From Aureimonas flava (GTDB lineage: Bacteria; Pseudomonadota; Alphaproteobacteria; Rhizobiales; Rhizobiaceae), in assembly GCF_003583935.1 (NCBI RefSeq), contig NZ_QYRN01000003.1:62001-126000 (forward strand): a stretch of DNA of 64,000 nt, read 5' to 3'. Both the position numbers and the translations under genes were made by a program. Of the stretch, positions 38,468 through 47,344 are shown in pieces (the stretch's first letter is position 1; each line of letters starts with the position of its first letter). The notes beneath the pieces were generated by a model. It did not search any database and was not told where the DNA came from. It worked only from the letters and a program-made list of their open reading frames with translations.

Positions 38468-38940
38468 CGCGACGACACCTCGATGCTTCCGTCCTCGGTC
38501 GCGACGCCGCTGATCGTCACGCCGCTGTCGATGTTGCGCACGCGCACGGCCTGCCCGGCCTGGGCGGACTGGAGCGGGATGCCCTTGCCGGTGATCAGCA
38601 GCCCTTCCTCGCGGTAGACGAGGGTGGTGGCCTGCCCCACCGTGACGGCGTCGGGCGACTTCAGGTCGCTGAGCAGGATCGGCTGGTTCGGCAGCAGGGT
38701 GCGGCGCGCGAGCCGGTCCTTCAGCATGCCCTCCTCGACCACGTAGGCCGAGAGCTGGTTGCCGGGCACGGAGAAGCGGGCGGAGATGACGCCGCGCTCC
38801 AGGACGCTCTGGCCGGGATAGACCACGGCGGTCGGCACCGGCAGGTTGAGGTCGGCGGCGCCCGCCGAGCCGGCGGCCGGGACGAGGCCGAGCGCGGCGG
38901 CGGCCAGGACGTTTCGGGCAAGGCGGGCGATGGCGGTCAT
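38464..38940 (-). CDS. flgA: P-ring assembly chaperone FlgA
   Basis: This 158-residue periplasmic protein has a signal peptide of about 29 residues and the SAF-type fold (PGQSVLERGVISARFSVPG, later ALQSAQAGQAVRV-like ending with VRVRNIDSGVTISGV). FlgA assists FlgI polymerisation. It is placed between flgG and flgI as in other alphaproteobacteria, and its stop overlaps the flgI start. Confidence 0.92.
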   Translation of the reverse strand: MTAIARLARNVLAAAALGLVPAAGSAGAADLNLPVPTAVVYPGQSVLERGVISARFSVPGNQLSAYVVEEGMLKDRLARRTLLPNQPILLSDLKSPDAVTVGQATTLVYREEGLLITGKGIPLQSAQAGQAVRVRNIDSGVTISGVATEDGSIEVSSR

Positions 38941-38945
38941 GATGC

Positions 38946-39728
38946 TCAGCGAATGCCCTTGGAGACGACGCCCGACATCTCGTCGGCGGCCTGGATGACT
39001 TTGGAGTTCATCTCGTAGGCGCGCTGCGCCGAGATCAGCTCGGAGATTTCCTTCACCGGATCGACGTTGGAGTTCTCGAGATAGCCCTGCTTGATGATGC
39101 CGAAGCCCGGGTCGCCCGGCACGCCGGCGATCGGCGCGCCCGAGGCGGCGGTCTCGCGGAACAGGTTTCCGCCCTCGGCCGCCAGGCCCGGCTCGTTGGC
39201 GAAGTTGACGATGGTGAGCTGGCCGATGAGCTGGGCCTCGCCGTCCACCGTCGCGTAGACCTCGCCGGAATCGTTGATCGAGAGGTCGGTCGTGTTCTCC
39301 GGCACGGTGATGCCCGGATCCACGGTGAAGCCGTCGAGGGTGACGATCTGGCCCGTGTCGTTCTTGTTGAAGGCGCCGTCGCGCGTGTAGAGCGTCTCGC
39401 CGCCCGGCCCTTCGATCTGGAACCAGCCCTGGCCGTTGATGGCGAGGTCGAGGTTGTTGCCGGTCTGCTCCAGGGCACCCTGGATGTGGACTGCGCGCAC
39501 GGCGGCCGTGCGCACGCCCAGGCCGATGCGCGCGCCCTCGGGCACGACGTTCTCGCCGCCGCGGGCGGGCACGCCCTGCATCCGCTCGACCTGATAGAGC
39601 AGGTCGGTGAACTCGGCGCGCGAGCGCTTGAAGCCGGTTGTGTTGATGTTCGCGATGTTGTTCGCGATCACTTCGACGTTGGTCTGCTGGGCGTTCATGC
39701 CGGTCGCGGCGATCGCAAGGGCGCGCAT
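38946..39728 (-). CDS. flgG: Distal rod protein FlgG
   Basis: This 260-residue rod subunit has the N-terminal rod/hook motif [20 protein letters not shown] and the C-terminal core [20 protein letters not shown]. Length and the [25 protein letters not shown] insert are typical of FlgG rather than FlgF (which is at 46619-47344). Fifteen bases separate it from fliE upstream and five from flgA downstream. Confidence 0.96.
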   Translation of the reverse strand: MRALAIAATGMNAQQTNVEVIANNIANINTTGFKRSRAEFTDLLYQVERMQGVPARGGENVVPEGARIGLGVRTAAVRAVHIQGALEQTGNNLDLAINGQGWFQIEGPGGETLYTRDGAFNKNDTGQIVTLDGFTVDPGITVPENTTDLSINDSGEVYATVDGEAQLIGQLTIVNFANEPGLAAEGGNLFRETAASGAPIAGVPGDPGFGIIKQGYLENSNVDPVKEISELISAQRAYEMNSKVIQAADEMSGVVSKGIR

Positions 39729-39743
39729 GGGCTGGGACTCTCT

Positions 39744-40064
39744 TTAGATCGACATGCGGGAAAGTTCGAGATAGGCGGAGACGACCTTGTCGCGCAGCGC
39801 GACGGCCGTCTGAAGCGTGCGCTCGGCGCCCATCACGGCGTCGACCACGGCCTGGGTGGAGGCCTTGCCGTTGACGCCCTGGATCGAGGTCGTCTCGGCG
39901 CCCTTCATGGTCTGGGCCGCCTCGCGGGCGATCTCGGTCATCGCGGCGGCGAAGCTCTGGCCGGCTTCGGCGGTGGCCCCTGCGCCCGTGGCGGATGCGG
40001 GGGAAAGACCGTCGAGGCGCAGGGCGTCGACGCGCGGCATGGCACTGCCGATGGCGGAGATCAT
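39744..40064 (-). CDS. fliE: MS-ring/rod junction protein FliE
   Basis: This 106-residue small secreted protein is helical after a disordered Ala/Gly-rich N-terminus. The C-terminal half follows the FliE pattern (VVDAVMGAERTLQTAVALRD then KVVSAYLELSRMSI). It links the MS ring to the rod and is the first exported rod component. It lies between flgC and flgG, the usual alphaproteobacterial arrangement. Confidence 0.93.
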   Translation of the reverse strand: MISAIGSAMPRVDALRLDGLSPASATGAGATAEAGQSFAAAMTEIAREAAQTMKGAETTSIQGVNGKASTQAVVDAVMGAERTLQTAVALRDKVVSAYLELSRMSI

Positions 40065-40069
40065 GGGCG

Positions 40070-40486
40070 TCAGCCTCTCATGAGATCGATGGTGAGATTG
40101 ATGAGCTCGCGCGCCTGCTTGATGACTTGCAGGTTCGCCTCGTAGGAGCGGTTGGCCTCGCGCATGTCGGCCATCTCGACCAGCATGCTGACGTTCGGCA
40201 TCTTCACGTAGCCGTCCTTGTCGGCGGCCGGATTGCCGGGGTCGAGCTCCATCTTGAAGTCCGAACCGTCGGTGTCGACGGACTTGATGCGCACGAGGTC
40301 GGCGCCCGTCAGGCGGTCCATCTCGCTGGTGAAGGACACGGTCTTGCGGCGATAGGGGTCGCTGCCGGGCGTCTCGCCGGTGGATCGCGCGTTGGCGACG
40401 TTTTCCGTCACGACGCGCATGCGCTCGGACTGCGCCTCCAGACCGCTGGCTGCGATCTTGAGGGCGGAGGAGATGGAGTCGGTCAA
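40070..40486 (-). CDS. flgC: Proximal rod protein FlgC
   Basis: This 138-residue protein begins with [20 protein letters not shown] and the motif [10 protein letters not shown]. The C-terminal half carries [20 protein letters not shown] and a terminal helix, all standard for FlgC. It is four bases downstream of flgB and five bases upstream of fliE. Confidence 0.95.
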   Translation of the reverse strand: MTDSISSALKIAASGLEAQSERMRVVTENVANARSTGETPGSDPYRRKTVSFTSEMDRLTGADLVRIKSVDTDGSDFKMELDPGNPAADKDGYVKMPNVSMLVEMADMREANRSYEANLQVIKQARELINLTIDLMRG

Positions 40487-40490
40487 GGCA

Positions 40491-40871
40491 CTAGCCCTTC
40501 AGCGTCGACAGATACATGCGTTGGAACGACTTCGCGACCGAGGTCGAGAGGGCGAAGTCGCGCGACACCTCGCCGGCCTTGAGCATCTCCTGCTCGAGGC
40601 TCACCGAGTTGCCCGAATGGGTGATGTCCCAGGGCGTCTGCTTGGTCTCGTCCACACCGAACTCGCGCCCCGCCGAGGCCACGAGATGGCTGGGACTGGA
40701 GGCGGACATCTGAAGAGCGGTCGTCTCCAGCACCTCGGAAAACGGGGTCACGTCCTTGGCGCGGTAGGTCGGCGTGTTGGCGTTGGCGACGTTCTCCGCC
40801 ACCACCGCCTGGCGCGCGGAGAGCCATTCGGCACGGCGGGAACTGAGCCCGAAAAGGTAGAACTCGCTCAA
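40491..40871 (-). CDS. flgB: Proximal rod protein FlgB (probable TTG start)
   Basis: This rod protein has the motif [20 protein letters not shown] followed by [16 protein letters not shown]. The first gene of block C. I prefer a TTG at 40871 (126 residues) because a GAGGA site lies seven bases upstream and the product then starts like other FlgB proteins. The alternative ATG at 40907 adds 12 residues of Cys/Arg-containing sequence and has no ribosome site. The direct repeats at 40956-40985 probably belong to its promoter. Confidence 0.9.
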   Translation of the reverse strand: MSEFYLFGLSSRRAEWLSARQAVVAENVANANTPTYRAKDVTPFSEVLETTALQMSASSPSHLVASAGREFGVDETKQTPWDITHSGNSVSLEQEMLKAGEVSRDFALSTSVAKSFQRMYLSTLKG

Positions 40872-40955
40872 CGGTCGCGTCCTCGAACAGGTCTTCGATG
40901 CCCCCATTCATAGGAAGAGGCACTTGTCCGAAGCTGACGATCTTACAAATTTATT

Positions 40956-40985
40956 AGTATTAACCTATCGTTAATCAGTATTAAC
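40956..40985. promoter_or_regulatory. Two AGTATTAAC direct repeats 21 bp apart upstream of flgB
   Basis: AGTATTAAC occurs at 40956-40964 and 40977-40985 (GTTAATACT on the flgB strand). The 21-bp period equals two helical turns, so a dimeric or tandem-binding activator could contact one DNA face. The surrounding 70 bases are the most AT-rich in the neighbourhood. This is the likely promoter region of the flgB-fliP operon; Rem or another flagellar activator is a candidate binder. Confidence 0.5.
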
Positions 40986-41005
40986 GAAATATCAACGACG
41001 TGAAA

Positions 41006-41033
41006 CGAAAAGACCCCGCCGAAGGGCGGGGTC
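41006..41033 (-). terminator. Rho-independent terminator of the motA-flhB block
   Basis: GACCCCGCC and GGCGGGGTC form a perfect 9-bp stem with a four-base loop. On the minus strand the stem runs straight into TTTTCGTTTC. It lies 30 bases after the stop of the unknown gene at 41063-41512. This is the most canonical terminator in the window. Confidence 0.85.
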
Positions 41034-41062
41034 CGTGAAAGGGTCGAGGGTCGGCGGCTGGT

Positions 41063-41512
41063 TCAGGGCTGGCGGGCCGTCGCCAGTCGCGCCGCCGCGA
41101 TCGCAGCCTTGAGGCGCTCGGTGTTCGCGGCCGGATCGGCGTCGGGCTCGGAGAAGGCGATGTAGTTGATGTGGACGCCCGCCTTGGTGGCGGACAACGA
41201 CAGCTTGAAGTGGACGGTGACCTCGCCCCCGTGGAACTCCATGTCGAGGTCGATGGTCGGCGCGCTACCCCAGTTAAGGTGCACGTCGCCGCCCCCCGCG
41301 AAGCGGAGCGAGCCCGGCGCCAGATAGAGCTGCGCCGACGATTCCACGATGTCGGCGATGTTGCCGAACTGGTCCATCCGCAGGAACGCGACGTAGTCGA
41401 CGACGTCGACCAGCCGCAGCTCGGCCACCACTTCCTTGATCCCGTTCGCCAGCGCCTTCTCGCGGTCGGCTGCGTACTTGTTGCGAACGTTGAGCATGAC
41501 GTGGGAACCCAT
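41063..41512 (-). CDS. Conserved-looking protein of unknown function after flhB
   Basis: This 149-residue acidic-to-neutral protein has no signal or membrane helix. It opens with a helix (NKYAADREKALANGIKEVVAE) and continues as mostly beta strands (a run from DLDMEFHGGEVTVHFKLSLS onward), then a terminal helix rich in Ala/Arg. I do not recognise the family. It follows flhB by 72 bases and precedes a strong terminator, so it is the last gene of the motA-flhB block. The start could also be the ATG five codons in (41497). Coding looks real: balanced composition and normal codon pattern. A flagella-related role is suggested only by position. Confidence 0.7.
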   Translation of the reverse strand: MGSHVMLNVRNKYAADREKALANGIKEVVAELRLVDVVDYVAFLRMDQFGNIADIVESSAQLYLAPGSLRFAGGGDVHLNWGSAPTIDLDMEFHGGEVTVHFKLSLSATKAGVHINYIAFSEPDADPAANTERLKAAIAAARLATARQP

Positions 41513-41584
41513 GGAGGACCTTTACGCGAAATGGATCGATACGACTTCCCGCAAGGGAAGGCAGACGTCGACAGGTCGGCCGGG

Positions 41585-42673
41585 TCAGGCTGCCCCGATC
41601 TCCAGGCGCGAACTGGAGCGCGACTGGAGGAAGTAGATGAGTTCCGCAACGGCCTTGAAGAACTGCGGCGGAATCATCTGGTCGATCTCGACATGATCGT
41701 ACATCGACCTTGCCAAGAGCTTGTCTTCGATCACCGGGATCTCGTTGGCCTCGGCGATCTCGCGGATCTTCAGCGCCAGGACGTCGACGCCCTTGGCCAC
41801 GACCACGGGCGCCCCGCCCTCCTCGCGCACGTAGCGCAGGGCGATGGCGTAGTGGGTCGGGTTGGCGATCACGACGGTGGCGCGCGGCACGGCCGCCATC
41901 ATGCGCCGCTTGGTGCGCTCGCGCGCGATCTGCCGCTGGCGCGCCTTCACCATCGGGTCGCCTTCGGCCTGCTTCATCTCGTCCTTGATCTCCTGCTTGG
42001 ACATGCGCAGGTCGCGCCGCCACAGGATGCGGGAGAACAGGAGATCGGCGGCCACCAGCACGATCGTGGCGACGGACACCGCCGCCAGCAGCCGCATGGC
42101 AAGGCCCAGGATCGTTTCGGGAAGAAGCAGCGGGTCCGAGAACATCGTCTTCAAGAGCAAGGGCAGTTCGTCGGACAAGATCCAACCAACGATGATCGTA
42201 ACGGCGGAGAACTTGAATAAGGCTTTACCGAACTCCGTGAATCCGCGGCGCCCGAACATCCGGCTCCATCCGCTGGACAGGGACATGTTGGAATACTTGG
42301 GCCGGATGCGCTCCAGGTTGATCTGCGGCGGGTTCTGAAGCAGCGAGGCGAGGATGCCGGCCAGCATGAAGAGGCCCGTCGCCGGCAGGACGAACTTGGC
42401 GCTCTGGATGGTGATCGTGTGCAGAAACTGCAGCGCGTCGATTCCGTTCCCGATCGACCATTGCGTCGGGTTCTCGAAGGTGACCTTGAGATCGCTGGCG
42501 AGCTGCGCGGCGTTGTTGCGGGCCTGGAAGACCACGACGGCGATCGCGGCCAGGAGCGAGGCGAGGATCGGCGCCTCGCGGGAAACCGGAAGGTTGCCCT
42601 TCTCGACGGTGTCGCGAATTCGCTTTTCCGTCGGTTCCTCGGTTTGGGACTCCTTGTCCGCCCCCTCCGCCAT
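41585..42673 (-). CDS. flhB: Flagellar export switch protein FlhB
   Basis: This 362-residue protein has four membrane helices after a charged start (DKESQTEEPTEKRIRD) and a cytoplasmic domain with the autocleavage site NPTH near residue 271, inside VVIANPTHYAIALRY. Cleavage there, prompted by FliK, switches export from hook to filament substrates. It is encoded after fliG, from which it is separated by a bulged GC hairpin. Confidence 0.96.
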   Translation of the reverse strand: MAEGADKESQTEEPTEKRIRDTVEKGNLPVSREAPILASLLAAIAVVVFQARNNAAQLASDLKVTFENPTQWSIGNGIDALQFLHTITIQSAKFVLPATGLFMLAGILASLLQNPPQINLERIRPKYSNMSLSSGWSRMFGRRGFTEFGKALFKFSAVTIIVGWILSDELPLLLKTMFSDPLLLPETILGLAMRLLAAVSVATIVLVAADLLFSRILWRRDLRMSKQEIKDEMKQAEGDPMVKARQRQIARERTKRRMMAAVPRATVVIANPTHYAIALRYVREEGGAPVVVAKGVDVLALKIREIAEANEIPVIEDKLLARSMYDHVEIDQMIPPQFFKAVAELIYFLQSRSSSRLEIGAA

Positions 42674-42703
42674 GCCGCGCCCGCCTTCCCGCGAAACGAT
42701 GCG

Positions 42704-42734
42704 GGCCCCGGACGCCGCTCAGGGCGCCGGGGCC
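42704..42734 (-). terminator. GC hairpin between fliG and flhB
   Basis: GGCCCCGG plus CGCC pair with GGCG plus CCGGGGCC, giving a 12-bp stem with one bulged A and a six-base loop. It starts ten bases after the fliG stop on the minus strand. No T run follows, so partial termination or message stabilisation is likelier than a full stop. Confidence 0.5.
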
Positions 42735-42744
42735 GCTGGTTGGA

Positions 42745-43773
42745 TCAGCCCTCGGCCTTCTCGGCGAGGTCGATGCGCCCCTCGGCGGCAAGGCTCAGGG
42801 CGGCGCCGGCAATCGCCCGGCGGGCCGCCTGGACGGCGTCGGCGGCGGCCGGCTCGTTGCGGCCGAGTTCCGCTTCCACCATGCGACGCGCGCGGGCGCC
42901 CATGGCCGAGAGCACGGCCTCGCGCAGGTCCTGCGGCGCGCCGTTGAGCGCCAGCGTCACCTGCTCCACCTGGATCGCGTCGAACAGGACGAGCCGCCCC
43001 TTCCTGCTGAGCCCGGCCACGTCCTCGAAGGCGAAGAGCAGCTTGCGCAGCGCGGCTGCCTCTTCCGGTTCCGCGGTCTCCAGCGCGGCGAGGAGTTCCT
43101 CGGTCTGCGCCTTCTCCATGCGGTTCACGATCTCGGCCATGGTCGCGTAGCGCTCGCGGCGCTCGGCGCCCTTGGAGGCGGCCACGAAGGCCTCGCGGCA
43201 GCGCCGCTCGATCAGCCGCGCGACCGCTTCCGGCGGCGGGGCCGAGGAGAGCATGCGGCGCATGATGTCGTTGCGTCGGGTCGCCGGCATCCCGGCGACG
43301 ATCGTGGCGGAGAAGTCCGACTTCACCCGCTGCAGGATATAGGCCGCGACCTGCGGATGCTCGCGGTCGAGCACCTTCGCCAGCGCCTCCTGCCCGAGCT
43401 GCTCGATTTCCTGCCAGACCGGGACGCCGCCCTCGTCGACGGGCATCGCTTCGCCGTCGAAGACGAGCGCGAGCTCCTCGCGCGTCAGGCTGCTGCGCAG
43501 CAGCTTGGTCATCTCGCCGTCGAGGCCGGTGATCGCCGGCCCCACCCGGAACGCGTCCTGGAAGTCGGCGACGATCTCGTCCAGCTCCATCGGGGTGACG
43601 GAATTGGGCAGCGCCGCGCTCTGGCGCAACGCACGGATCTCCTCGGCGGAGAAGTGCTTCAGGAGCTTGGTCGCGCCCTCCCCGCCCAGCGTCAGGAGCA
43701 GGACGGCGGCGCGCGAGGCGCCGGACAGCGTCGGCGCTCCCAACTCTCGGCTCTGATAGGCTTCGGAGAGCAT
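42745..43773 (-). CDS. fliG: Flagellar motor switch protein FliG
   Basis: This 342-residue C-ring protein has an N-terminal FliF-binding domain (SRAAVLLLTLGGEGATKLLK), a middle domain with LDREHPQVAAYILQR, and a C-terminal torque domain with LRKLLFAFEDVAGLSRKG and DLREAVLSAMGARARRM. The charged-residue helix that meets MotA is present. It lies six bases after fliN and before flhB in block D. Confidence 0.95.
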   Translation of the reverse strand: MLSEAYQSRELGAPTLSGASRAAVLLLTLGGEGATKLLKHFSAEEIRALRQSAALPNSVTPMELDEIVADFQDAFRVGPAITGLDGEMTKLLRSSLTREELALVFDGEAMPVDEGGVPVWQEIEQLGQEALAKVLDREHPQVAAYILQRVKSDFSATIVAGMPATRRNDIMRRMLSSAPPPEAVARLIERRCREAFVAASKGAERRERYATMAEIVNRMEKAQTEELLAALETAEPEEAAALRKLLFAFEDVAGLSRKGRLVLFDAIQVEQVTLALNGAPQDLREAVLSAMGARARRMVEAELGRNEPAAADAVQAARRAIAGAALSLAAEGRIDLAEKAEG

Positions 43774-43779
43774 CGGCCG

Positions 43780-44226
43780 TTAGGCGCCCTTGACCCGCGG
43801 CTGGCGGGCGGTGGGGGAGACGATCTCGGTGAGCGTGATCCCGAAACGCGATTCCTCGTTCTCCAGGACCACGACCTCGCCCCGCGCGACGATGCGGCCG
43901 TTGACGATGAGGTCCACCGGGTCGGAGATGTTGGTGTCGAGCTTCACCACGGCGCCGCGGCCCAGCTTCATGAGGTTGGCGACCGGCATCACCGTGGAGC
44001 CGAGCACGACCTGCATGGTCACCGGGATGTTCATGATGACGTCGAGGTTGGGCGTCGCCTCGACGGCGGGCTCCTCCTCCGCGTCCGCGAAGCTCATCCC
44101 ATGGCCCATCTCGTGGGCCTCCTCGGTGTCCTCGACCGTCTCGTCCATCTCGAACCCCGCCTCCATGGCGCCGAACTGGCCACCGAACTGGGTTTCGGTC
44201 TCGACTTCCATCGTCTCGTTCTGCAT
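43780..44226 (-). CDS. fliN: Flagellar motor switch protein FliN
   Basis: This 148-residue protein has an acidic, Met/Glu-rich N-terminal extension (about residues 1-60) and a C-terminal SpoA domain with MNIPVTMQVVLGSTVMPVAN, GRGAVVKLDTNISDPVDL and VNGRIVARGEVVV. It forms the base of the C-ring with FliM. The ATG at 44226 has AAGGA upstream; in-frame starts 16 codons earlier are less likely. Confidence 0.94.
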   Translation of the reverse strand: MQNETMEVETETQFGGQFGAMEAGFEMDETVEDTEEAHEMGHGMSFADAEEEPAVEATPNLDVIMNIPVTMQVVLGSTVMPVANLMKLGRGAVVKLDTNISDPVDLIVNGRIVARGEVVVLENEESRFGITLTEIVSPTARQPRVKGA

Positions 44227-44270
44227 CGGGGTCGTCCTTGGAATAGGTCGGATCGCAGGCGATCCGGTCA

Positions 44271-44639
44271 TCAACGGATAGCGGTCGGAACTGACGCGAA
44301 ACGGGAGATCGCGTCGTTGTCATGGAGGATCGTCGCGGCGGTGACCGAGGCGGTGCGCCGCTGCTCGTAGGAATCGAGCAGGACGTCCAGCCGCTCCACC
44401 AGCTCCTGCGCCTCGCAGGCCCGTTCCTCCAGCGCGCGCAGCGTGCGGACGCCCTCGCTCTTCAGGAGAACCACGGCGTTGGCGGCACGGTTGATCGAGG
44501 CGTCGGCGTCCTCGAGCGCCTGGCGGAAGCCGCTTTCTTCGGAGCGAAGGCGCTTCAGCTCCTTGTACATCGAGCCGGTGCGCCAGCTCGTGATGAGGAG
44601 GGCGCCGACCAGGATGGCGTCAATGAGCCAGGATGTCAT
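44271..44639 (-). CDS. Small membrane-anchored coiled-coil protein between fliM and fliN
   Basis: This 122-residue protein has one N-terminal membrane helix (SWLIDAILVGALLITSW, about 3-19), then a long helix or coiled coil (about 25-105). It matches in layout the DUF6468 proteins of alphaproteobacterial flagellar clusters, but that family name is from memory and unconfirmed. The ATG at 44639 lies inside the end of fliM (20-base overlap), so translation is tightly linked to fliM. A peripheral C-ring or stator role is possible. Function unknown. Confidence 0.7.
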   Translation of the reverse strand: MTSWLIDAILVGALLITSWRTGSMYKELKRLRSEESGFRQALEDADASINRAANAVVLLKSEGVRTLRALEERACEAQELVERLDVLLDSYEQRRTASVTAATILHDNDAISRFASVPTAIR

Positions 44640-45555
44640 CGATGAACTCCTCGGTCGGGTCGACGGGTTCGGAAACCTTGACGACGTAGGTGTCGCGCGA
44701 GCGGCCCATGGAGCCGCGGAACAGGCGCTGGCCCTCGCATTCCAGAAGCACGAGGCTCTGCATCGTGGCGTCCAGCGCGATCGTCTGGCCGACGTGGAAG
44801 GTGGAGATCTCGCCCAGCGACGACTGCTGCTCGCACAGGATGGCGCGCACGTGCATGTCGGTCTTCTGGAAGCCGGCCTCCAGATCGCGCGTCCAGGTCT
44901 CGTCGACGATCGACGGGCCCTCGTCGGGCAGCGCGGCGAACTTGCGGCGGTGTGGCGACAGCACCGATTCGGGGATCGCGACGCGCAGCGCCGCCTCGCA
45001 GCGACCGATCGACACCCGGAACCGGAACTCCAGGAAGGCCCGCGCCTCGGGGGCGATCGCCTCTTCGAGCTTGTGGCCGATCCCCTCGACCAGGAGACGG
45101 TCGGCGGACATGCCGAGCGCCACGACATCCGCGAACACCGCGTTGCCCGTCTCCACGAAGGTGCGCAGCGCGGCGTCGGCGAAGAAGCGCCCGACGCTGG
45201 TCAGCGGTCGCCCCGCGGCCGGCGCGTCGCGTCCGTCGCCCCCGAAGCCCGCCTCGGTGATCGTGTCGGCGAACCGCCCGTCGGCCGCCACCAGCGCCGT
45301 CTCGCGCCACTTGGCCGAGCGCACGGTGAGCACCATCTGCGTGTCCGTTTCCGACAGGGCGGCGGTCGACAGCACGAAGGGCGAGGAGGCGACGAACTCG
45401 ACGGAAAGGGGCGAGGCGTGGGCCGCCGCCAGCTTGGCGGACACGGCTTCGGCCCACTTGTTGCCGATCAGCTTGAGGCGCGGAAAGCGCTCCGGCTCGA
45501 TGCGGGCGGCGGAGCGGAGGCGCTCGCCGATGTTGCGTTCGGTGACCGTGTCCAT
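44620..45555 (-). CDS. fliM: Flagellar motor switch protein FliM
   Basis: This 311-residue protein is divergent from enterobacterial FliM, as is usual in rhizobia. It has a middle CheC-like domain (about 40-210; SADRLLVEGIGHKLEEA, AFLEFRFRVSIGRCEAAL) and a C-terminal SpoA domain (about 225-305; STFHVGQTIALDATMQSLVL). No clear CheY-binding LSQxEIDALL motif is seen at the N-terminus, which instead reads TVTERNIGERLRSAAR. It lies between motA and fliN. Confidence 0.87.
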   Translation of the reverse strand: MDTVTERNIGERLRSAARIEPERFPRLKLIGNKWAEAVSAKLAAAHASPLSVEFVASSPFVLSTAALSETDTQMVLTVRSAKWRETALVAADGRFADTITEAGFGGDGRDAPAAGRPLTSVGRFFADAALRTFVETGNAVFADVVALGMSADRLLVEGIGHKLEEAIAPEARAFLEFRFRVSIGRCEAALRVAIPESVLSPHRRKFAALPDEGPSIVDETWTRDLEAGFQKTDMHVRAILCEQQSSLGEISTFHVGQTIALDATMQSLVLLECEGQRLFRGSMGRSRDTYVVKVSEPVDPTEEFIDDILAH

Positions 45556-45564
45556 GATCGTTCC

Positions 45565-46431
45565 TTACGCGGCCGAGGGCGCGCCGCCGATGGTCTCGGC
45601 TTCCACTTGGTCGATGGTGGGGCGGTCGTAGGCGGAGATCGCCTTGCGGCCGTATTCCAGGGCGACCTGCGGCAGGGCGCCGTTCATGTAGGCGATCAGC
45701 GTCTGCTTGATGATGACGTACATCCGCATCTTCTTCTCGCGCACGCCCTTCACCTTGGTCGCCAGCGGCGCGAAGACGCCGTAGGAGAAGAAGATGCCGG
45801 CGAAGGTTCCCACGAGCGCCGCGCCCACGAGATGGCCGAGCACTTCCGGCGACTGGTCGAGCGCGCCCATCGCGTGGACGATGCCCAGAACCGCGGCCAC
45901 GATGCCGAGCGCCGGCAGGCCGTCCGCAATGTCCTGGATCGCGTGCTTGGGCTTGAGCTGGTCGCGGGCGACGGTCTGGATCTCCTCCTCCATCAGCGCC
46001 TCGATCTCGTGCGGGCGGGCGTTGCCGACGATGATCAGGCGGCAGTAGTCGCAGATGAAGTCGGTCATCGGCTTGTTCTTCAGGATGCTCGGAAAGGCGC
46101 TGAAGATCGCCGAGTCGGCCGGGTTGTCGACATGCGCCTCGAACTCGGAGCGCGACTTCGACTTCATCTCGCGCATCAGCGAGTGAAGGAGGCTCAGGAG
46201 GTCGAGATAGTCGCGCTGCTTGGGCACGGCGTTCTTGAAGGCCTCGCCGACGGCTTTGCCGGTATCCTTCACGACCTTCATGTTGTTGGCGATCAGGAAC
46301 GTGCCGAGGGCCGCGCCCAGAATGATCAGGAGCTCGTAGGGCTGCCAGAGCACATAGAGATGTCCGCCAGACGCGACGTAGCCGCCGAGAACGCAGCCGA
46401 CCGTCACGATAAGGCCGAGAATGATACCCAT
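45565..46431 (-). CDS. motA: Stator protein MotA
   Basis: This 288-residue protein has four membrane helices. Conserved features are the two closing helices with [19 protein letters not shown] and [20 protein letters not shown], and the cytoplasmic loop with charged residues that touch FliG ([17 protein letters not shown]). The ATG at 46431 has AAGGGA upstream; longer in-frame versions extend into the non-coding divergent gap. It is first in block D and divergent from flgF. Confidence 0.95.
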   Translation of the reverse strand: MGIILGLIVTVGCVLGGYVASGGHLYVLWQPYELLIILGAALGTFLIANNMKVVKDTGKAVGEAFKNAVPKQRDYLDLLSLLHSLMREMKSKSRSEFEAHVDNPADSAIFSAFPSILKNKPMTDFICDYCRLIIVGNARPHEIEALMEEEIQTVARDQLKPKHAIQDIADGLPALGIVAAVLGIVHAMGALDQSPEVLGHLVGAALVGTFAGIFFSYGVFAPLATKVKGVREKKMRMYVIIKQTLIAYMNGALPQVALEYGRKAISAYDRPTIDQVEAETIGGAPSAA

Positions 46432-46618
46432 CGGGCTGTCCCTTGAACGATAAAGGAATTGGTAAGGAGAATTAACGAGGCGGACTTGCGCGAGACTGTG
46501 CGTTCGCGGGGTTCGCGGGTCAGCTTCGATCCATTCGGACAGGGCAAGATGCCCGCGATTACGGTCCGCCCGGCGGCGGCGCCGGCGCCCTTCCAGCCGT
46601 TCAGTCCCAGGTTCCTCC

Positions 46619-47344
46619 ATGCAAACCACGCTCCCCGTCGCCCTTTCCGCGCAGCTCGCCATGGAGAAGCGTCTCGACACGATCGCCAACAACCTGGCCA
46701 ACGTGGGCACGGCGGGGTTCCGCTCCGAGGAGGTGAAGTTCGAGAGCGTACTGTCGCGTGCCTCCGCGCGCACGGTGGCCTTCGCCTCGGAGGGGCAGCA
46801 GTACATCTCGACCCGCGCCGGGGCGCTGACCGAGACCGGCAACCCGCTGGACATGGCCGTCGCCGGGGAGGCCTTCTTCGCGATCCAGACGCCCAAGGGC
46901 ACCGTCTACACCCGCGACGGGCGGATGCAGATGTCGGACGCCGGCGAGCTCAAGACCGTCAACGGCGAGTCCTTTCTCGACGTCGGCGGCGCGCCGATCC
47001 TGATCGACCCGAACGGCGGCCCCGTCCACATCGCGCACGACGGCATGATCACGCAGGCCGGCGCGCAGCTCGGCGCGGTCGGCCTGTTCAAGATGCCGGT
47101 CGGCGCGAACCTGTCGCGCGCCGGCACGTCGGGCGTGGTTCCCGACGCGCCGGCCCAGCCGGTGATCGACTTCAACGAGGACCGCGTGGCGCAGGGCTTC
47201 GTGGAAGGGTCCAACGTCAATCCCATCCTCGAGATGACCCGGCTGATCGAGGTCCAGCGGGTCTTCGAGCAGGCCGCGAACATGATCCAGACGTCCGAGA
47301 ACTCGCTCAACGATGCGGTGACCCAGCTCGGAGCCAGCAAGTGA
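46619..47344 (+). CDS. flgF: Proximal rod protein FlgF
   Basis: This 241-residue rod/hook-family protein has the motif [20 protein letters not shown] at residues 18-37 and a C-terminal [20 protein letters not shown] core. It is shorter than FlgG and has the FlgF-type sequence [19 protein letters not shown]. It and fliI are the only plus-strand flagellar genes here. The 187-base gap to the divergent motA should contain both promoters. Confidence 0.92.
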   Translation: MQTTLPVALSAQLAMEKRLDTIANNLANVGTAGFRSEEVKFESVLSRASARTVAFASEGQQYISTRAGALTETGNPLDMAVAGEAFFAIQTPKGTVYTRDGRMQMSDAGELKTVNGESFLDVGGAPILIDPNGGPVHIAHDGMITQAGAQLGAVGLFKMPVGANLSRAGTSGVVPDAPAQPVIDFNEDRVAQGFVEGSNVNPILEMTRLIEVQRVFEQAANMIQTSENSLNDAVTQLGASK

